A DNA stretch of 64,000 nt, taken from positions 5,265,350-5,329,349 of the forward strand of contig OW285197.1 in the NCBI GenBank assembly GCA_935421135.1, written 5' to 3'. Both the position numbers and the translations under genes were made by a program. Of this stretch, positions 1 through 8,732 are shown in pieces; within the stretch, counting starts at the first letter, position 1, and every line of letters starts with the position of its first letter. The notes below the pieces were generated by a model. It did no database searches. It was given only the letters and a program-made list of their open reading frames with translations, and was not told the DNA's origin. This DNA comes from Bugulina stolonifera. Its lineage: Eukaryota > Bryozoa > Gymnolaemata > Cheilostomatida > Bugulidae.

Positions 1-719
1 TTTATATGCCAACACATACCAAACAAACCGCCAAATCGCAACAGTATAGTCGAATAAGAAGAATGAAACGGGCAGTGGATTAACCAATAGCAGCACAATT
101 TTATGGTAGAGCTGCACTGAGGTAAGACTTGTAAATGTGGGTCTCATGTAGGCGCTGGGGTCATCGATTCCCCTTATCAAGAAGTTATCAAAGTTGTACT
201 GTTCAACTTTGAAAAGAGTGATTATTTAGTTGAAAAAATGACACAAAAAAGGGCGGAACCAAAACATAATCTAATGGTTCGATGCAATCCAGTTTTAAAA
301 TTCAAACCAAATCTGGCCCTTCAGCATGCTTATTTCCGGTAATGTTGTGCCTCTTTCAACTTATAATTCAATGTCATCCTTGCCATACTGACTTAGCTTT
401 CGGCATCATTGTCACCCAGTGGTGATTTGCTATACATGTAGTTTTACTCAGTACTAGCACTAATGGTACTGTACTTGCATATTGTAATAAACAGTATTAT
501 TAGATAATATGATAATAATATAATAATAATATAATAATAATATAATGTAATTGTTAAATAATTCCGATTCAAAAAATAAACAAAAATGGCCACAATTTCC
601 AGCAATGGCTGGTGTTACTCTCACATGAATGCGTATTGTGCCTCTTCCAAACTTCATAATTTGATGTCATCCTTGCCATACTGACTTTGCTGCAACCGTC
701 ATTGCAATCCCTTCATCCT

Positions 720-2230
720 CATAGCTAAGCTCTACAATACATCAACACTGACATCTCTATCTACTCCAAAATGAAGAAAGTAAACAATCATGCCTATCTG
801 ACTCTATACTGCTAACTACAATATTGTAACCCAGTTCCCACAGTATCTAGTATCTGTGTGCCAGCTTATATCATGTGATGTGTCACTAAGCAGACTTGTG
901 GTGTAATGTGTGTTTGTAGTAATTAGCCAAGTGTCATTGTCCGTATTTGCTGACATTTCTATACAAGTGCTGGTAGCATCGTCTAACAACGAGAACAGCT
1001 GAGCTGTTATGATGCAATAGCATCGAACACAGATCAAATATAGCTAGCTTTTGCTGTACTACTATAGGCAGTGGTAAAATGAAGGAATGAAATGGTATGA
1101 GAGTCAAAGAAGACAATTTCAACTAGGGCTAGAATACCTATGCTAGGCGGAGCTAATGACCACATAACCCAAACTCTGTAACCAAAAGCTTTATTTCTGT
1201 CATTAGCTCCTCCTAGCATAGGTATTCTAGTGTTGGTTGGAGTTGTCTTCACGTCCCCCCCCCCCTCTCCACTACGCTTGCACACCACGCTCACACCTGT
1301 CTTTTACCACTACTGTTACTCTATACTGTGCTATTAATGTTATAGAGAATAGCTTACCATGACTGTGATGGTGGCTCAACTATTGTAGAGTTCAGTGGTT
1401 TAGCACAGGATGTCAGTAGTAGTTGTTGGCAGGCTTGAATTATAGCCATAGGCTAAAAAAAACAAATCAATCATTGTGTTATCAACATAACATGCATGTA
1501 CATACATGTATACCGCTAACTAGTCCTGTAGATACTACCCTGTAGATACTACCTCGTCTATAAATATAAGTACATGTACATATACAATGTACATGTAAAA
1601 ATCAAAGGTTTGGTTTGATAACACTGTGTACATGTGCATCTACAGATACATAGTACCTATCCATGTACATCAACCACATGATTGTATCAATAGCACAGCT
1701 ACTAGTCTACTGGCAGGTGTCATGGTGTTTATAAACTGGGTGCCAGAAAGATAGACAAGTATTACATGTAGTACTAAAAGTAGGTCACTTATTTCATAGT
1801 ACTCTGCTGTGGCCACATCACCATCTACAGTACAGGATGATACCAGTTGATGAAAGATGATAACTGCTGTTACATAATACATAGAATTACATAACAACAT
1901 TAGCAGTGGACCATGTCTTACTGGTCTGGTTTCAATAATGTAATGAATTATACATACACTACACAAATTTGTTGGTGAAGTAGCAGAGGAATTTAAATAG
2001 CCTTAGCTATTAAAATAATATGGTTGGTTAGTCAGTTGAGCTCCCCATTCTACATTCATTGTGAGTAGAATACAGAGCAACAACTAGATAATGCAACATT
2101 GCAAATACATGTATGTGTATAAACAACTGTCATTAGATGTACATGTACACGTAGGCGCCATTAACAACAAAATGTAGTATGCAATAATGTAGGATGTACA
2201 TGTATTATGAAATTCATAAATACATGATAT
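720..2230. repeat. Segmental duplication, copy 1 (interrupted by the Polinton)
   Basis: This block matches 13818-15035 at many points, for example the 'cccagttcccaca' block, the 'tctatacaagtgctggta' block, the 'accatgactgtgatggtgg' block and the 'gaaattcataaat' block just before the Polinton. Homology resumes on the far side of the Polinton at about 13106-13330. Divergence is substantial, so the duplication is much older than the Polinton insertion. Confidence 0.7.
1069..1312. mobile_element. MITE-like inverted-repeat element
   Basis: Positions 1109-1160 and 1199-1250 are inverted copies of each other, 52 bp each with a few mismatches (core CTAGAATACCTATGCTAGG). An outer pair, AGTGGTAAAA at about 1069 and its complement near 1302-1312, suggests the true ends. 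The paralogous segment near 14.15-14.2 kb lacks this block, which supports insertion after the duplication. There is no coding capacity, so it would be a non-autonomous element. Exact ends and target duplication are uncertain. Confidence 0.6.
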
Positions 2231-2236
2231 CATCAT
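2231..2236. repeat. Target site duplication CATCAT (left)
   Basis: Six bases immediately outside the left terminal inverted repeat, repeated exactly at 13100-13105. A 6-bp target duplication is the hallmark of Polinton integration by a retroviral-type integrase. Confidence 0.9.
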
Positions 2237-2959
2237 AGTAGTATAGTCAGTGCACTTCTAGACAGACACGCACTCATTGACCCCTGTTTTCAACCAATCA
2301 CAAGCCGGTATTTCCGATTTCAACCAATCACAGAAGAGCACAAAAATTTTGCACACGACCTTGCCAAGGTCACCCCAAAATCCCCCCTTCTGATTGGTCG
2401 AAAAAACATTTGCACACTTGACCCCGAACCCGGCCACGACCCCTTCCCTTCCTCCTTCCCACCCTCCTCCCCTCCCCCTCCCCCACCTCCCACTCCTCCC
2501 TCCTCCCCGCCACCGCCCTCGTCCCGTCCGCGCCACCGCCGTCGCCGCCGCCGCCACCGCCGCCCTCACCACCGCCGCCGCCGCCGCCACCACCACCGCC
2601 CTCACCACCGTCGCCGCCACCGCCGCCGCCGCCACCACCGCCACCACCACCACCGCCGCCACCACCACCACCGCCACCGCCGCCGCCGCCGCCACCACCA
2701 CCACCACCGCCGCCGCCGCCGCCGCCGCCATCACCGTCATCACCGCCACCCCTCCTCCACCGCCGCCCACCCTCCCCACCCCGCAACCCCCACTCACCCG
2801 AACGACCAATCGTTTGAGGCGGTCAAGCCGCGTCCGCCCACGTTGCGTGCGGCGCCGACCGTACACGTGGAGGCGACGCCGGTGCCCCGTATCCACCGGG
2901 CCAAGCGACTAGGCAGCGGCCCGCCGCCCATTCCGAGTTCCACTGGGGTGGGACTATAA
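2237..2959 (+). repeat. Polinton left terminal inverted repeat
   Basis: Inverted copy of 12386-13099. It contains several CCAAT-type boxes (near 2291, 2324, 2392 inverted and 2803), a perfect 15-bp palindrome GACCTTGCCAAGGTC at 2357-2371, and a long GC-rich GCC/ACC trinucleotide tract (about 2500-2760). Long ORFs across the tract on both strands translate to poly-Gly, poly-Ala or poly-Thr and are composition artefacts. It is 9 bp longer than the right copy, the difference lying in the trinucleotide tract. Confidence 0.92.
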
Positions 2960-2962
2960 AAG
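2955..2962 (+). promoter_or_regulatory. TATA box for the first Polinton ORF
   Basis: TATAAAAG lies exactly on the inner border of the left TIR, about 54 bp before the ATG at 3016. The GC-rich, CCAAT-containing TIR upstream would supply proximal elements. The right TIR ends before the box is complete, so only the left end carries this promoter. Confidence 0.6.
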
Positions 2963-3015
2963 ATAAGTTTGACTGATGATAGTATTAATACAAAGAAGAC
3001 TTAGTCATAGCAAAC

Positions 3016-4344
3016 ATGTCTTTTCTCACCAAAGGAGCAGCGGGGAGATATGTACTTTTAAAGGAAGTCCTCCCGAAGTCTGTATGGGATTATATGATCA
3101 AAAGTAATATCGAAGAAACGAATAGTCCATGGATGTGGTATTGGGTTGACAGACTCGCTCATAATTCCTTAGTGGTAGAGCTTGCCATCTATTTTAGAAC
3201 ACTTTCACTCTCTATGAATATCCCTTTTAAGATAGGAGAGGAAAAGTTGAGGAAAATGGCACTTTGTTATGAAGACTTAACAGGAGCTAGGTCAAGATTT
3301 TCATCTATGGTAGAAACAAAAAACGCATCCGTTTCTTCTCCCTTACTCCTTCTTAGGAATGCAGAGTTGTCAACCTGGTGTAGAGTGGAGGTTGAGAAGA
3401 TTATTGAAGATAGAAACTGGGATGAAACTGGTGTGGGAGCGGAGGCCACTTTTAACACTCACTTCTTACTATATCTGGATAATGAACCTGGTGGGGAAGG
3501 TTCAAAGAATGAACTCTATCATAGAGTATTGAACATATTAAAGGATGGGGCAAGAAGATGTCGCTTTGAGGATGGGAAGGAGAAATCGCGAGCGAAGAGG
3601 AGTTACAATGAAGAAAGCATCCCTGGTTTAATTCTTAGTAGAGGTAATACGCTATATGCAGGGCGATTGTTTGGAGAACTAGATCCATCCAAAAATGGGT
3701 TAGAGGTGATAAGAAGTCCTTCACCAGGAGATGCTAGATTAGAGGTGAGAGAGACTTCTACAGGAGAGACTAACCAGGTTATGATAGAAGAGGTTGAAAT
3801 GTGTGACATTGGAGAACTAGATTCATCCAAAAACGGGTTAGAGGAGATAAGAAGCCCTTCACCAGGAGAAGCTAGGGTGGAAGTGAGAGAGACTTCTACA
3901 GGAGAGAATAAGCAGATTATGATAGAAGAGCAAACTCATGTAGAAACTAAAGAAGAGGTTGAAATGTGTGACAAAAGGGAACAAGAGATTAGAAAGATAG
4001 AACAAGAATTGGCACTAAAGAAAGTGGAATTGGCAGGAGCACTGGGGTGGAAAGAAGCACTAGAGATGCAACAGAGAATTGATGCAAGAAAAGAGAGAAG
4101 AACAAATCGCATTGCCTTCTTAGAAAAAAAGTTAACAGAGGAAAGAATGGAAAAAGAGAGGTTAATGATGGAAATCGAGCGTTTGCAAAAAGAAGAAGAA
4201 GAAGAAAAAATGGATAGTGTATCAATTATTGATCACATAATTCCCCACCTGGCTAACAAACTAGATGATAATGATGCAAAAGCAGAAGGGGAAGATAGTA
4301 AACTGCCACAGTGGGTTCCAACAGGAGAAAGTAATGATGAATAA
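3016..4344 (+). CDS. Polinton coiled-coil protein of unknown function (442 aa)
   Basis: First ORF after the left TIR; the start ATG follows a short leader from the TATA box and has good context (aaacATGt). Residues 1 to about 200 are mixed and likely globular. Residues about 220-315 contain a direct internal duplication: the block GELDPSKNGLEVIRSPSPG recurs as GELDSSKNGLEEIRSPSPG, each followed by a similar EVRETSTGE segment. Residues about 320-400 are a charged heptad-like coiled coil rich in Glu, Lys and Arg, followed by an acidic tail. It is not recognised as a known Polinton core gene. It lies where some elements carry replication genes, but no polymerase, primase or helicase motif is visible. 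A scaffold or DNA-organising role is only a guess. Confidence 0.8.
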   Translation: MSFLTKGAAGRYVLLKEVLPKSVWDYMIKSNIEETNSPWMWYWVDRLAHNSLVVELAIYFRTLSLSMNIPFKIGEEKLRKMALCYEDLTGARSRFSSMVETKNASVSSPLLLLRNAELSTWCRVEVEKIIEDRNWDETGVGAEATFNTHFLLYLDNEPGGEGSKNELYHRVLNILKDGARRCRFEDGKEKSRAKRSYNEESIPGLILSRGNTLYAGRLFGELDPSKNGLEVIRSPSPGDARLEVRETSTGETNQVMIEEVEMCDIGELDSSKNGLEEIRSPSPGEARVEVRETSTGENKQIMIEEQTHVETKEEVEMCDKREQEIRKIEQELALKKVELAGALGWKEALEMQQRIDARKERRTNRIAFLEKKLTEERMEKERLMMEIERLQKEEEEEKMDSVSIIDHIIPHLANKLDDNDAKAEGEDSKLPQWVPTGESNDE

Positions 4345-4384
4345 AAGTGTATAGATTCCAATCGTTCTCTCAAACAAGGGCAAG

Positions 4385-4792
4385 ATGTCAAAGCAAGAGG
4401 TAGTATGTAGAAATGAGAATTATGAAGATGTGGCTGATGGTCTCTTAGATGAAGTAGTAGCTATCTCTGCTGAAGAGGGAAGGGAGCAAATAGGAGAGAG
4501 AAGCAACAAAAGAAAGAAGTTCACATTCTACATAATCATAATACTATTTATACTTTCTTGCTCATCTTTATCACCATCAGTTTACACATATCTAAGTGAT
4601 AGGGAACCACCCAATGGCAAAGACAAAGGAGTACTTAAGCAAGGACACTTTTTAAAAACAAACACAACTCTATTAGCTACTCAACTGGATCAGCATGCGT
4701 CCACACCAAGAAATCGATCTTCGCTTGCAGAGTCCCTTCACAGCTCTAGTCTGTGGTCCAACAGGGAGTGGAAAAACGGAACTACTATTTAG
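4385..4792 (+). CDS. Small single-pass membrane protein (135 aa)
   Basis: Begins 40 bp after the preceding stop. Residues 1-46 are acidic then basic (NKRKK just before the membrane), residues about 47-71 are strongly hydrophobic (FTFYIIIILFILSC core), and the rest is Ser/Thr-rich with NTT and NRS glycosylation-type sequons. The positive-inside rule predicts a cytoplasmic N-terminus and a lumenal or external C-terminus. The last 98 bp overlap the start of the ATPase gene in another frame. No family is recognised. Small membrane proteins are common accessory genes in virus-like elements, and a virion or exit role is an inference. Confidence 0.65.
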   Translation: MSKQEVVCRNENYEDVADGLLDEVVAISAEEGREQIGERSNKRKKFTFYIIIILFILSCSSLSPSVYTYLSDREPPNGKDKGVLKQGHFLKTNTTLLATQLDQHASTPRNRSSLAESLHSSSLWSNREWKNGTTI

Positions 4793-5354
4793 TCTTATTA
4801 GGAGAGTTGATGAAATTGCTTCACCCACTCCTGTTGAAATCATTTACTGCTATGGAGTTTGGCAACGCCGCTTTGAGGATTACAAGGATAAAGTAAGGTT
4901 TCATTCAGGACTCATTGATGTAGAAATGGATATAGAGCGTGATGGGAAGAATCGCTGGCTCATCATTGATGACTTGATGGGTGAAGTCGGGGGGAAAGAG
5001 ACTACTAATGCAATCTTTACAAAGTTCAGTCACCACCTGAACATAAGCGTCTTTTTCTTACTACAGAACCTTTTCCCGAAAGATAATAGAACAGTGTCAA
5101 TAAACTCGCAGTACTTTTTCTTGTTCAAGAACCCCAGAGACGGAATGTCTGTTACCAATCTTGCAAAGCAGGCTTTTCCTCAGAGTACAAGAGCTGTTCA
5201 AGAAGCTTTTAGTGATGCTACACGTAAGCCACACTCTTTTCTATTCTTGAATCTTCGCCAGGAAACCCCGGAGTGGGCTAGACTGATCGGTAATTTTGCT
5301 TCTGAGCACTCTCCCATGACTGTATATATCCCGAATACCCTGGAATATAAGTAG
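4695..5354 (+). CDS. Genome-packaging ATPase (FtsK/HerA, A32-like)
   Basis: 219 aa. Walker A is GPTGSGKT at residues 21-28; Walker B is WLIIDDLM near residues 88-95, with paired acidic residues; a polar residue after a beta strand (FFLLQN, about residues 117-122) fits the sensor position of the A32-type packaging ATPases. The length agrees with Polinton ATPases. In relatives of this family the enzyme pumps DNA into preformed capsids, so its presence beside capsid and protease genes argues that the element encodes a virion. The ATG at 4695 is inside the preceding ORF and is the first Met before the Walker A strand. Confidence 0.9.
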   Translation: MRPHQEIDLRLQSPFTALVCGPTGSGKTELLFSLIRRVDEIASPTPVEIIYCYGVWQRRFEDYKDKVRFHSGLIDVEMDIERDGKNRWLIIDDLMGEVGGKETTNAIFTKFSHHLNISVFFLLQNLFPKDNRTVSINSQYFFLFKNPRDGMSVTNLAKQAFPQSTRAVQEAFSDATRKPHSFLFLNLRQETPEWARLIGNFASEHSPMTVYIPNTLEYK

Positions 5355-5419
5355 CATTCACATCTCTACTCTCTCCATAAACTGTCTTGGACTCGAAGAG
5401 AGCGCATCCATCATCAAGC

Positions 5420-5785
5420 ATGAGATACATTAATTCACCCGAGTATTCTCCAAGGTTGAGGAGGAATGCCTTGAGTATATATGCACTGACGAAAGCATCT
5501 GCAACCATCAGAGATTCAACCATTGCTGAGGCTAACAAAGACCTTATACTCGCTCTTGTTGAGTGTGCTAGAAATGTATTATTAGGTAATGTTCATCTAA
5601 CTACCGCTCAGTTGAACTCTCTACGTCGACATAGAAGGGCCATTGAGGATCTCACCAACTCTCGTACTAGTGTGAGGCAGAAAAAGTTAATCCTACAACG
5701 TGGCGGATTTTTAGGTCTTCTTTTGAAGCCATTGGCAAGTTTACTCGGAGGTGTGCTTGGTGGATTAGGCGGTGGACGAAGGTGA
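5420..5785 (+). CDS. Small basic protein with hydrophobic Gly-rich tail (121 aa)
   Basis: The reading frame is open from 5387 but the first ATG is at 5420. The N-terminal two-thirds is helical and basic. The C-terminus (about residues 92-121) begins LQRGGFLGLLL and ends in repeated LGG motifs and a terminal RR, resembling a membrane-active or capsid-internal peptide. Similar small ORFs with a QRGGF-hydrophobic-glycine tail occur beside capsid genes in Polinton-like elements as far as I recall, but no defined function is known to me. It ends one base before the next ATG, giving tight polycistron-like packing. Confidence 0.6.
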   Translation: MRYINSPEYSPRLRRNALSIYALTKASATIRDSTIAEANKDLILALVECARNVLLGNVHLTTAQLNSLRRHRRAIEDLTNSRTSVRQKKLILQRGGFLGLLLKPLASLLGGVLGGLGGGRR

Positions 5786-5786
5786 A

Positions 5787-6356
5787 ATGAGTCTCAAGTT
5801 TTCTAAAAAGTATCTTCTTATGGATAAACATACATATGAATCAATGAATAGTAGAAACAACAAAAAAGAAGGAGAGCATCTACCCTCACTCTCTACAAAT
5901 GGGGATCTACTCCTGGCAGAAAAAAGCAGAAAAGATGTAATATCTAACCTCAAAAACTCTGATACAGACATCTACTCTCAGCTAGAGCAACATGCTCATA
6001 AAATGAATAAGTTCCTAAAAGAGTTGGAGAGATCACGCCATCCGCAGCAGGAGTTGTATAATACATTAGAGGGAATTAACACTAGGTTTAATGAAATGCA
6101 TACATGGAGACAAAGAGAAGAAGAAGCACAAGAGCGAGGGCGAGAGAAAAAAAGAGATGATGAAAAGAGGCGAAGTGGCTCAAGGTCACCACTACCACAC
6201 CCATATAGGAGAGAAACAAAACCAGAGAGGTCAGAAGCTGGCGCACGTTGGAGTGGGAAGGGTGAAAATAGAAGTCCTATCAAAACTAGGTCTAGGCGAA
6301 AGCTTCCTAAAACCCCTCTTGCAAGCAATAGTAAAACAGAAAGATGGATGATATAG
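5787..6356 (+). CDS. Charged accessory protein, possible virion-associated (189 aa)
   Basis: Starts at ATG 5787, immediately after the stop of the previous gene, and overlaps the integrase start by 13 bp. The N-terminus reads MSLKFSKKYLLMDKHTYES, a short beta-like module that I associate with Polinton accessory ORFs just upstream of integrase or capsid genes. The middle (about 55-105) is helical. Residues about 112-189 are extremely charged (REEEAQERGREKKRDDEKRR region) and then Arg/Ser/Pro-rich, suggesting nucleic-acid binding or disorder. The function is not established. Confidence 0.6.
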   Translation: MSLKFSKKYLLMDKHTYESMNSRNNKKEGEHLPSLSTNGDLLLAEKSRKDVISNLKNSDTDIYSQLEQHAHKMNKFLKELERSRHPQQELYNTLEGINTRFNEMHTWRQREEEAQERGREKKRDDEKRRSGSRSPLPHPYRRETKPERSEAGARWSGKGENRSPIKTRSRRKLPKTPLASNSKTERWMI

Positions 6357-7414
6357 ATGAAGGTCTACGTGATATTTACTTCTCCCCTCCTCAACCACCA
6401 TCTTTTGGAGGAAAGAGAAAGTTAGTTTTAGCTTCTCCTCCTGGTATTAATGAGAATGATGTTGAGAAGTGGTTGAGAAGTCAAGACGCATACACTCTTC
6501 ATCGCCCGATTAGAATGAAGTTTACAAGGAGAAAAACGTTTGTGAGTGGGATTGGTGAACAACTCCAGGCAGATCTCGTGGATGTGCGTGCGCACAAGGA
6601 CTCAAATGATGGAGTAACATTTTTGCTCACCTGCATAGATGCCTTCTCACGGAAAGCATGGGTCTTTCCTCTTCATTCCAAGTCTGGTCTGGAAGTGTCC
6701 AATGCACTCATCTCTCTATTCGAAAATGAAAGCTTTAGACAAATACAAACTGATAAAGGTAAGGAGTTCCTAAACAGAAGGGTGAGTGAAGTGCTAAAGA
6801 AGTATGGAGTTAGCCATTTCACCTCTGAGAATGAGATCATCAAGGCTGCTCTTGTTGAACGCTTTAATAGAACATTGAGAGGGAAAATTCATCGTCTACT
6901 CACTTATAGAGGGGATGGACGCTACTTAGAAGATGTAGAAGACCTAGTCCAAGGATATAACAACAGTTTTAATAGGTCAATTGGAATGAAACCTATTGAG
7001 GTTGATTACGATAATCAAGAAGAGGTTTGGGTTCGGTTAAATGAGTTCTCACCTAAACGATGGTTAAAGAAAACAAGAGTAAAATACTCACCAGGTGATC
7101 ATGTTCGGATTTCGATGGCTCGTAGTAGCTTTGAGCGAGGGTTCACACCAAACTGGTCAACCGAGATATTCACCATAAAAGCAGTCAAGGCACATACCTC
7201 ACCTCCTGTCTATACACTGGAAGACCTAAACAAAGAAGGAGTAGATGGAACATTCTATGCACAAGAATTGCAACATGTTAACCTACCTGAAATCTTTAGA
7301 GTTGAGAAAGTCATACGTAAACGGAGAAGGAGAGGAAAAGAAGAGAGTTTCGTGAAATGGAGTGGTTATCCCTCTTCATTTAATAGTTGGATAGATTCTA
7401 GTCAGTTTGTGTAA
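6344..7414 (+). CDS. Retroviral-type (rve) integrase with C-terminal chromodomain
   Basis: 356 aa. The catalytic core carries D77 (QADLVDV), D137 (QTDKGKEF) and E172 (LVERFNRTL), with 34 residues between the last two, close to the DD35E spacing of retroviral integrases. A basic SH3-like region follows (about 245-310), containing the GDHVRIS strand. Residues about 318-356 form a chromodomain-like end with VEKVI, FVKWSGYP and FNSWID. In Polintons this enzyme joins the AG...CT ends to target DNA and makes the 6-bp duplication seen here; the chromodomain may direct insertion toward marked chromatin. The frame is fully open, so this component looks functional. Confidence 0.93.
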   Translation: MDDIDEGLRDIYFSPPQPPSFGGKRKLVLASPPGINENDVEKWLRSQDAYTLHRPIRMKFTRRKTFVSGIGEQLQADLVDVRAHKDSNDGVTFLLTCIDAFSRKAWVFPLHSKSGLEVSNALISLFENESFRQIQTDKGKEFLNRRVSEVLKKYGVSHFTSENEIIKAALVERFNRTLRGKIHRLLTYRGDGRYLEDVEDLVQGYNNSFNRSIGMKPIEVDYDNQEEVWVRLNEFSPKRWLKKTRVKYSPGDHVRISMARSSFERGFTPNWSTEIFTIKAVKAHTSPPVYTLEDLNKEGVDGTFYAQELQHVNLPEIFRVEKVIRKRRRRGKEESFVKWSGYPSSFNSWIDSSQFV

Positions 7415-7426
7415 GACCAAAGGTAG

Positions 7427-7433
7427 TATAAAT
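7427..7433 (+). promoter_or_regulatory. TATA-like box before the minor capsid gene
   Basis: TATAAAT, 36-42 bp before the ATG at 7469 and just after the integrase stop. It suggests that the capsid block has its own transcription start. Confidence 0.4.
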
Positions 7434-7468
7434 TCGATATGTAAGTTCAGTTTTGCTCACTCTCAAAG

Positions 7469-8215
7469 ATGGCCTTCAATGTCACACTTACCTCAAATGT
7501 ACGCATCGGTGGGAGTGACACAAACACCAATGCTCACTTCATTACGAAGCTAGCCAAGACATTGAAGCTTCACTCATCACAGTGGGAGGTTGGGTTACTT
7601 GACATTCAGTACCCTGCATCCTGGAGAAATGTGGAAGATGGCTATGTAGTGGTTACGAATACAAAAGATGGAGTCAAACGAAAATGTGAAATCAGGAGTG
7701 GAAGGTATGCTTCCATGGGTGAACTTTTGAGTGAGATCAATAGAATACTAATAAACTACGACTTAGAAAAAGTAGTGAGCTTTTACTATGATAGTCTACG
7801 GAATGAAACCTTCCTCATGTTGAGAGAACAGGAACACTCTGTCATGATGTCACGTGATGTTGCGTGGGTGTTGGGATTCGAACCTGATGTAGAATATGCT
7901 GCGGAAATCAACAGGAGTCAAAACCCTCCAGACATCAATGCTGGTTTCACATCCCTCTATGTCTACTCCTCCGTAGTCTCACCAAGACATGTTGGAGATA
8001 GTCTAGTCCCCCTACTTCGCACAGTTCCTATAACAGAGAGTGAAAGAAATAGCACCGTTTTCTTTGAGTTTTCGAATGTTCAATACTCTCCAGTGTCTAA
8101 TACAAGCACAGACCTCATCGAGGTAGATATAAGACGTGATGATGGAGAAAGGGTCTCATTTCGCAGTGGAAAGGTTGTGCTGACGGTTCGTTTCAGACCG
8201 CGTGGAGAGAAATAA
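7469..8215 (+). CDS. Minor capsid (penton-like) protein
   Basis: 248 aa. The N-terminus shows the Polinton minor-capsid signature: FNVTLTSNV, then the segment around HFITKLAKTLKL, and WEVGLLDIQYPASWRN near residues 39-54. The remainder is beta-rich, consistent with a single jelly roll forming pentameric vertices. The length matches the family. It lies directly upstream of the minor virion protein and the major capsid protein, the usual order in these elements. It starts at the first ATG after a TATA-like box with good context (AAGATGG). Confidence 0.88.
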   Translation: MAFNVTLTSNVRIGGSDTNTNAHFITKLAKTLKLHSSQWEVGLLDIQYPASWRNVEDGYVVVTNTKDGVKRKCEIRSGRYASMGELLSEINRILINYDLEKVVSFYYDSLRNETFLMLREQEHSVMMSRDVAWVLGFEPDVEYAAEINRSQNPPDINAGFTSLYVYSSVVSPRHVGDSLVPLLRTVPITESERNSTVFFEFSNVQYSPVSNTSTDLIEVDIRRDDGERVSFRSGKVVLTVRFRPRGEK

Positions 8216-8216
8216 C

Positions 8217-8627
8217 ATGGCCCCTCGCATAGTTCCATATTTTCCTGATGAGTCAGGTGAGATGTATGAAGACTATTATGCAAACCAGGTGGGAGAGGGA
8301 ATGAGTGTGTACAGGGGAAAACCTATTATGACGGGTAATGGGATCGGCTCACTCTTTTCTGGACTGGCCCGAGGGGTCCTTCCCATGCTAAAGAATGGTG
8401 CCAAAACTATTGGGAAAAAGCTATTGACTACTGGAGCTTCGGTTCTGGGAGATGTAATCAAGGGAGAGAACTTCAAATCCTCTGCAGCAAAACGTTTTCG
8501 TGAAGCTGGTGGGGATCTTCTAGGTGATGTAGAAGATGAATTACGTGAACCACCTGCCAAACGTGCACGAGTTAGTCAAAAGTCTACAAAGAAAAAGCGT
8601 AAAGGAAGAAAAACAGTTTTTGACTAA
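8217..8627 (+). CDS. Basic minor virion protein (adenovirus pVI/pX-like)
   Basis: 136 aa; the ATG is one base after the stop of the minor capsid gene. The N-terminal YYANQVGEGMSVYRGK segment is followed by GIGSLFSGLARGVLPMLKNG (residues about 43-62), an amphipathic helix block seen in the membrane-lytic or core proteins of Polintons and related virus-like elements. The C-terminus is strongly basic (PPAKRARV and KKKRKGRKT), suggesting nuclear import and DNA contact. As in adenovirus, such a protein may be cleaved by the element's protease; GXG-type sites are visible, but cleavage is inferred. Confidence 0.75.
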   Translation: MAPRIVPYFPDESGEMYEDYYANQVGEGMSVYRGKPIMTGNGIGSLFSGLARGVLPMLKNGAKTIGKKLLTTGASVLGDVIKGENFKSSAAKRFREAGGDLLGDVEDELREPPAKRARVSQKSTKKKRKGRKTVFD

Positions 8628-8639
8628 ATGAAAGATAAA

Positions 8640-8646
8640 TATATAA
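8640..8646 (+). promoter_or_regulatory. TATA-like box before the major capsid gene
   Basis: TATATAA in the 105-bp gap between the minor virion protein and the major capsid ATG. A leader of about 85 bp would follow. Support is sequence only. Confidence 0.35.
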
Positions 8647-8732
8647 TCCACACCTAGACTCACCACTCCCCACTCTTAGACAAGCGACTGTAGGAGCAAG
8701 TACTAGATGGAACAACTCTCACACTATCGAAC

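Larger units (their letters stand above)
1..2230. other. Intergenic left flank, no gene recognised
   Basis: No convincing coding exon was found. The stretch holds an AAT-rich microsatellite (about 505-546), a short inverted-repeat element (1069-1312), and from about 720 onward the first copy of a segmental duplication whose partner lies at 13.8-15.2 kb. Short ORFs here have no recognisable domain and do not line up in frame with the paralogous copy. Confidence 0.6.

Noticed and set aside
2394..2912. Long ORFs across the GC-rich tract of both Polinton TIRs (poly-Gly, poly-Ala, poly-Thr proteins)
   Set aside because: All frames are open because of the trinucleotide repeat; composition is simple, and the ORFs lie in the inverted repeats rather than beside the genes.
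6091..6351. 86-aa ORF overlapping the charged accessory gene
   Set aside because: A frame shadow of a purine-rich coding region; the 5787-6356 frame has the recognisable start and tight gene spacing.
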